Assembly (NCBI RefSeq): GCF_947499695.1
Contig: NZ_CANMPQ010000002.1
Span: 124,001 to 188,000, forward strand
Source: an uncultured Allomuricauda sp.
GTDB lineage: Bacteria; Bacteroidota; Bacteroidia; Flavobacteriales; Flavobacteriaceae
Reading direction: 5' to 3'
Length of the DNA: 64,000 bases
The notes under the pieces: generated by a model
Told to the model about the DNA's origin: nothing
What the model saw: the letters and a program-made list of their open reading frames with translations, nothing else
Databases searched by the model: none
Made by a program: the position numbers and the translations under genes
Shown: positions 59,458 to 64,000 of the stretch, piece by piece
Numbering within the stretch: position 1 is the first letter of the stretch
Layout: each line of letters begins with the position of its first letter

Positions 59458-61875
59458 TTATTCTTCAGTTTCTAGTCGTTCCCTTTCTTTTTTATCTAGT
59501 TCGCGCTGGTTGTCGTTCAATTTGAAGTTTCCAAAATTATAGGTAAAACCAAATCTTATGAATTGAGTTTCTGGTCGTCTTCTATAAAAATTATCTTGAT
59601 TTAGATATTTAGAGGAGTACGTCGGGTTAGCTTTCTCAAGTATGTCTTCAGCCGCTATAGATACAGTTACCCTATTATCAAAAAATGATTTTCTGAGGCC
59701 TAAAGTCATATTTAGCTCATCGCTTGACACATACGAACCAAATAAAAATTTAGATAAATATGTCATTGTTAACTCCCCTGTAAAGGTTCCATCTTTAGAA
59801 AGAGTTAGATAATTGGCTAAATAAGCATAATAACCTTCAATAGAATTCGTAAACACTTGATTGTTGCTCTCTACAGCCAAAAACGTTTCTTCCTCATGAA
59901 ACAGCGAAGTATAGGCATACAAAAACCAGGAAGGTAAAATACTCTTGCTCAATGTTAGGTCAATTCCATAAGACTTGCTGTCTAAAACGTTCTGTTTTTG
60001 TTCCACCAAAGTTTGGTTCGAGTTGTCTTGAAAAACAAAATATGCTATGTTCTCGCCATTATCTCGATAATAAACATCAAAGAAGAGTTCACTGTTGAAT
60101 GTATAGTTAAAATTGAAATTATTGCTGAAACTGGGTCTTAATCCAGGGTTTCCCTCTTCAAAATCGTTTTCATTGAAAAATAACCGAAACGGATTCAGGT
60201 CATTGTATTTTGGTCTATCCACATTTCGTCCATAGTCAAAAGCAAAGCTATGTTTATCAGAAGGGGAATACAATACATAAACAGAAGGGAATGGTTCAAA
60301 AAAGTCAATGGTATTTACTTCATTTAACGTTAAGGAGGTTCCCGTTGCCTTGGTCAATTCGCCACGTAAACCTAACTTCATCGACCATTTTTCCCAGTTT
60401 TTTACAAAACTTAGATACCCAGCGTATACATTTTCGTCATAGTTAAAGCGATCCGATAAGGAAGCGTCTACATTGTTATCGGTGCCAACAAAGTTCAAGA
60501 AATCAATCCGGTTTTTTGATGCTATCGAAGAAGCCTTAAGTCCCGTTTCTATGGATGCATTTCCGACAGGGGTAGAATAATCCATTTGTCCTGTAAAAAT
60601 CTGAATGTCCTGCAGGGAATTGGCATCAAATCCAAAGTTTCTCAAAAACCCTCCTCCATTATCAAAGTAGGAGGAAAATAAATTTTGGGATGAGCTTCCA
60701 TCAAAAAGGGTATAATGTCCATTGAAAGAGAGCTTAGCCCCTGGTTTTTTCATTTTGTGCACATACGTTAGGTCAACTGCCAGGTTGGTGTTGTCTACAT
60801 TTTCCATGTTTTGGGTTGTAAATGTAGAGTCTAATTGACTTTGCCCGTTTCTAATCTGGGTATTCAGGTTAGTAGATCTTTCCCAATTAGGGTTGAGAGC
60901 AAGATTGGTGGTAAGGTTTATGCTGTTTCTATCATTAAAATCATAATCCAGGATTAGGCTTGCATTTTGGGCTTTAGCCCTTGCTGTCTGGTCATAGTAA
61001 GTATCCCAATTAGAAAAAACGGTTTCATTTACGTCAATAAAATTGATGCCTTTAACCGCTTTTCTAATATCTTTTCTTGGACTGATACTATAATTGGCAA
61101 ATATGTTAAGCTTTTCCGTTTTATAATAATGGCTTGTTCCAATTCCAAACTTTGGAAAAACAGCCTGGGTGTATGTTCCATTTACACTTCCCTTATAACC
61201 GGGGACAATATTCTTGCTTGTCACAATATTCAAAATAGGTCCTCCATCGGCATCGTATTGCGCGGGAGGGTTTGCAATGACCTCTACAGACTTTATGTTG
61301 GTACCCGAAAGTCCTTCCAATAAATCCCTCACCTCTTGACCTGACAATTGGACCTTCCTGTCGTTCAAATAAACTGTAGCATTTTGTCCTCTAATCTGAA
61401 GATCATTCTGGTTAACAATCACCCCTGGAGTACTTTTAAGAATATCCCATGAATTTCCTTGGGAAACTACCGTATTTTCCACAGAAAAGACAAGTCTGTC
61501 CGAAAGCCTTTGAAGCTTTGGTCGCTTCGATGTAACGACCACCTCTTCCAAATTGTTTTCTTCCAGTGGAATTACCAACGCCCCTAATGCAACATTGCTG
61601 GAAATATCCAAGGCTCTTGGTTCAGAGCCACGTCCCACATAGCTTGCTTGCAGTAAATAAACATTTGGTTTTACCTCAGAAAGTAAAAACTGGCCACTAT
61701 CATCAGCTGAAGTCCCTTTTACAAAAGTCGAGTCAGATGCTTGAAGCAATAAAATATTGGCGAACGGAATGGTATTGTTACTTCTGTCAACTACCTTTCC
61801 TTTAATCTGATACGTCTGGGCAATCAGGTTGTAAGATGTCAAAAACACCAATAAAAAAATACAGGTGATTCGCAT
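59458..61875 (-). CDS. TonB-receptor-like outer-membrane protein (OMP_b-brl_3)
   Basis: 805 aa from the ATG at 61875, which begins a proper signal peptide (ITCIFLLVFLTSYNLIAQ). Then come a carboxypeptidase-regulatory-like domain (YQIKGKVVDRSNNTIPFANI), a plug with VSQGNSWDILKSTPGVIVNQ and the VEVIANPPAQYDADGGPI motif, and a large barrel ending in FIRFGFTYNFGNFKLND with an acidic/basic tail. This is the outer-membrane-beta-barrel-3 class, common in Bacteroidota; the ligand is unknown. No SusD partner is nearby, and it is divergent from lepA. Confidence 0.9.
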   Translation of the reverse strand: MRITCIFLLVFLTSYNLIAQTYQIKGKVVDRSNNTIPFANILLLQASDSTFVKGTSADDSGQFLLSEVKPNVYLLQASYVGRGSEPRALDISSNVALGALVIPLEENNLEEVVVTSKRPKLQRLSDRLVFSVENTVVSQGNSWDILKSTPGVIVNQNDLQIRGQNATVYLNDRKVQLSGQEVRDLLEGLSGTNIKSVEVIANPPAQYDADGGPILNIVTSKNIVPGYKGSVNGTYTQAVFPKFGIGTSHYYKTEKLNIFANYSISPRKDIRKAVKGINFIDVNETVFSNWDTYYDQTARAKAQNASLILDYDFNDRNSINLTTNLALNPNWERSTNLNTQIRNGQSQLDSTFTTQNMENVDNTNLAVDLTYVHKMKKPGAKLSFNGHYTLFDGSSSQNLFSSYFDNGGGFLRNFGFDANSLQDIQIFTGQMDYSTPVGNASIETGLKASSIASKNRIDFLNFVGTDNNVDASLSDRFNYDENVYAGYLSFVKNWEKWSMKLGLRGELTKATGTSLTLNEVNTIDFFEPFPSVYVLYSPSDKHSFAFDYGRNVDRPKYNDLNPFRLFFNENDFEEGNPGLRPSFSNNFNFNYTFNSELFFDVYYRDNGENIAYFVFQDNSNQTLVEQKQNVLDSKSYGIDLTLSKSILPSWFLYAYTSLFHEEETFLAVESNNQVFTNSIEGYYAYLANYLTLSKDGTFTGELTMTYLSKFLFGSYVSSDELNMTLGLRKSFFDNRVTVSIAAEDILEKANPTYSSKYLNQDNFYRRRPETQFIRFGFTYNFGNFKLNDNQRELDKKERERLETEE

Positions 61876-61981
61876 TAGTTGAGTTTGGGGTTCTATATCA
61901 AATCTAAGAAAATATTTTACAGCCATCTTTTACCCCGCTCTCATAATTCTTAAAATACCCATCTGAGGTAGTTAAAACACC

Positions 61982-62018
61982 TATATTTGCAATCTTAAAT
62001 CACTCCCAATGTATTGGG
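61982..62018 (+). promoter_or_regulatory. lepA promoter and leader hairpin
   Basis: TATATTTG (61982-61989) is a perfect TAnnTTTG box, 41 bp before the lepA ATG. The leader carries a 6-bp perfect stem, CCCAAT-GT-ATTGGG (62005-62018), ending 12 bp before the ATG, where it could affect ribosome access. Confidence 0.5.
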
Positions 62019-62030
62019 CAATAGCTTTTA

Positions 62031-63827
62031 ATGAAGAAGATTAGAAATTTTTGCATTATTGCACATATTGACCATGGTAAGAGTACCTTGGCAGATCGTC
62101 TTTTGGACTTTACCGGTTCTGTGACCGAACGCGAGAAACAAGACCAACTTTTGGACAATATGGATTTGGAACGAGAGCGGGGCATTACCATAAAAAGTCA
62201 CGCCATCCAAATGGAGTATGAATACAACGGAGAGACCTATATTTTGAATTTAATTGATACTCCGGGACATGTTGATTTCTCCTACGAAGTTTCACGTTCC
62301 ATTGCTGCCTGCGAAGGAGCTCTTTTAGTTGTAGATGCTGCGCAGAGCATTCAAGCGCAGACCATTTCCAATTTGTATTTGGCTTTGGAGAATGACTTAG
62401 AAATTATACCGGTACTCAATAAGGTCGATTTACCAAGTGCAAATCCAGAAGAGGTAACAGATGATATTGTCGATCTATTGGGGTGTAATGCGGAGGAAGT
62501 GATTCCCGCAAGTGCCAAAACCGGAATTGGAATAGAAGAAATTCTCGCAGCAATTATTGAACGTGTACCTCCGCCAGAAGGCAATCCTGATGAGTCACTT
62601 CAGGCATTGGTTTTCGATTCTGTTTACAATCCTTTTCGAGGAGTGGAAACCTATTTTAGAGTCATCAATGGTGAAATTAAGAAAGGTCAAAAGATAAAAT
62701 TTGTTGCCACTAACAAGGATTATTTTGCCGATGAAATAGGCACCTTAAAATTGACTCAATTTCCAAAGCTTACTATTTCCACAGGAGATGTTGGGTATTT
62801 GATAACGGGAATTAAAGACGCTCGCGAAGTAAAAGTCGGTGATACAATTACCGATGCTGCTAAACCAACACAGAATGCAATTGAAGGTTTTGAAGATGTA
62901 AAACCAATGGTTTTCGCAGGCATTTACCCTGTCGACACGGAAGATTTTGAGGAATTGCGTTCTTCTATGGAAAAACTTCAGTTGAACGATGCTTCTCTTG
63001 TATTTACTCCGGAAAGTAGTGCTGCCCTTGGTTTTGGTTTCCGTTGTGGTTTTCTAGGTATGTTGCATATGGAAATTATCCAAGAACGCCTGGAACGCGA
63101 ATTTAACATGACAGTCATCACCACAGTTCCCAACGTTAGCTATCATGCCTACACGACCAGAGATAGAGAGACCGCTTTCATTGTAAACAACCCTTCAGAC
63201 CTGCCAGACCCCTCCACGGTTGATCGCGTAGAGGAGCCCTATATCAAGGCAACAATCATTACCAAATCTGATTTTGTGGGTAATGTAATGTCACTTTGTA
63301 TTGAAAAGCGAGGACAGATTACGAATCAAACCTATTTGACAACGGAAAGGGTAGAACTTATTTTTGATATGCCCTTGGCTGAAATCGTTTTCGATTTTTA
63401 CGACCGATTAAAAACCGTTTCAAAGGGATATGCCTCTTTCGATTATACCCCAATAGGTATGCGAACCTCCAAATTGGTCCGAGTGGATATTCTTTTAAAC
63501 GCGCAACCTGTTGACGCTTTATCGGCATTGGTTCATTTTGATAATGCACATACCATTGGAAAAAAGATGTGTGAAAAGTTAAAAGAGCTTATTCCAAGAC
63601 AACAGTTTGATATCCCTATTCAAGCTGCTATAGGTTCTAAAATTATTTCAAGAGAGACCATAAAAGCTTTGCGAAAGGATGTAACCGCCAAGTGTTATGG
63701 AGGAGATATTTCTCGAAAGCGAAAACTACTTGAAAAGCAGAAAAAAGGTAAAAAGCGTATGCGCCAAGTGGGTAATGTTGAAATCCCCCAGCAAGCTTTT
63801 ATGGCCGTTTTAAAACTTAACGATTAG
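62031..63827 (+). CDS. lepA: elongation factor 4 (LepA)
   Basis: 598 aa, typical EF4 length. G motifs: [15 protein letters not shown] (G1), [11 protein letters not shown] (G2), [12 protein letters not shown] (G3), VLNKVDLP (G4), and SAKTGIGI (G5). The EF4-specific C-terminal domain is complete ([40 protein letters not shown]). It is a ribosomal GTPase that helps translating or assembling ribosomes under stress. It overlaps the convergent gene's stop by 4 bp. Confidence 0.98.
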   Translation: MKKIRNFCIIAHIDHGKSTLADRLLDFTGSVTEREKQDQLLDNMDLERERGITIKSHAIQMEYEYNGETYILNLIDTPGHVDFSYEVSRSIAACEGALLVVDAAQSIQAQTISNLYLALENDLEIIPVLNKVDLPSANPEEVTDDIVDLLGCNAEEVIPASAKTGIGIEEILAAIIERVPPPEGNPDESLQALVFDSVYNPFRGVETYFRVINGEIKKGQKIKFVATNKDYFADEIGTLKLTQFPKLTISTGDVGYLITGIKDAREVKVGDTITDAAKPTQNAIEGFEDVKPMVFAGIYPVDTEDFEELRSSMEKLQLNDASLVFTPESSAALGFGFRCGFLGMLHMEIIQERLEREFNMTVITTVPNVSYHAYTTRDRETAFIVNNPSDLPDPSTVDRVEEPYIKATIITKSDFVGNVMSLCIEKRGQITNQTYLTTERVELIFDMPLAEIVFDFYDRLKTVSKGYASFDYTPIGMRTSKLVRVDILLNAQPVDALSALVHFDNAHTIGKKMCEKLKELIPRQQFDIPIQAAIGSKIISRETIKALRKDVTAKCYGGDISRKRKLLEKQKKGKKRMRQVGNVEIPQQAFMAVLKLND

Positions 63828-64000
63828 ACTTCTAAATCCAACTCACAGGCCAATTCAACGGCTAATTTTATTGAAAGTCCGCCTAACTCTTCTTCTGGAA
63901 GTGTTTCTGACACCCCATTTTCCGATGCCGTGTAAGTTCCATCTCCGTTATCGCAAATTTCAAACTTATTCCCAGCATTGGAAGTACAAGACTCACATTT
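63824..64000 (-). CDS. small hypothetical protein, 5' truncated
   Basis: The last 58 codons of a minus-strand gene that starts beyond the window. The visible part is acidic: a Cys-rich [20 protein letters not shown], then [20 protein letters not shown] and a helical ending [13 protein letters not shown]. It may be a small lipoprotein or secreted protein, but the N-terminus is missing and I do not recognise the family. Its stop overlaps that of lepA. Confidence 0.6.
   Translation of the reverse strand, partial: KCESCTSNAGNKFEICDNGDGTYTASENGVSETLPEEELGGLSIKLAVELACELDLEV

Noticed and set aside
1..64000. CRISPR arrays, prophage, insertion sequences or transposase genes
   Set aside because: No regularly spaced repeats, integrase, transposase or phage structural genes were found; the only mobile-looking DNA is the repeat-bracketed island at 22.2-26.6 kb.

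Overview
The window is a chromosomal segment of a marine-type Flavobacteriaceae bacterium (phylum Bacteroidota), probably close to the Muricauda/Maribacter group. This is inferred from family-specific genes: DUF4271 beside uroporphyrinogen-III synthase, DUF4296, DUF3098, DUF3127, a CHU_C/type IX secretion sorting domain, SusC-like TonB receptors and a saccharopine-reductase/Lrp pair. It also fits the low GC, the absence of Shine-Dalgarno sequences and the TAnnTTTG-type -7 boxes. Most of the window is core genome, with short gaps and several convergent gene pairs whose stop codons overlap.

Layout. 0-6.5 kb: a truncated SDR epimerase; a minus-strand operon of dolichyl-phosphate-mannose-synthase-like glycosyltransferase, dihydroorotase-like protein and DUF4296 lipoprotein; then GT39 glycosyltransferase, DUF4271 and HemD on plus. 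6.5-18.6 kb: PEP carboxykinase, DUF423, a lysine-catabolic reductase with an Lrp regulator, a membrane Zn peptidase, alanine dehydrogenase, SemiSWEET, LeuRS, a large type IX secreted protein and a UbiA prenyltransferase. 18.7-22.2 kb: a conserved operon ftsX, DUF3098, uppP, truB and a TonB-like gene.

22.2-26.6 kb is an accessory island between two core genes. It holds an MBL-fold hydrolase, an AraC regulator, a CPBP protease, a chimeric gene remnant and a membrane protein. Two of its genes are bracketed by related inverted-repeat, attC-like arms, and a diverged second copy of the upstream gene's 3' tail marks a recombination junction.

26.6-36.9 kb: a thioredoxin-like protein, an export operon (TetR, ABC protein with a strongly degenerate ATPase domain, HlyD, TolC, YitT) with tandem palindromic operators, two small secreted paralogues, and an SbtA-type bicarbonate permease locus with LysR and two small unknown proteins. 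36.9-46.7 kb: Tag glycosylase, two secreted/outer-membrane proteins, an SSS symporter with an alpha-1,6-glucosidase, Aat, AtoE, DUF3127, an orphan histidine kinase with a zinc-ribbon membrane protein, and HIT.

46.7-55.6 kb: greA with an attenuator-like 5' leader, a degenerate Rieske lipoprotein, a Gfo/Idh oxidoreductase and a TonB receptor behind a TPP riboswitch, then a tail-to-tail hybrid kinase / NtrC-type regulator pair and a small PepSY-like protein. 55.7-64 kb: two mini-ORFs, a CAT-anticodon tRNA, methylmalonyl-CoA epimerase, rbfA, a LolC/E-like permease, DusB, an outer-membrane receptor, lepA and a truncated small gene.

The best candidates for something undescribed are the repeat-bracketed cassette island, the greA leader with two terminator-like hairpins, the ATPase-degenerate exporter, and the mini-ORF transcription unit next to the tRNA.
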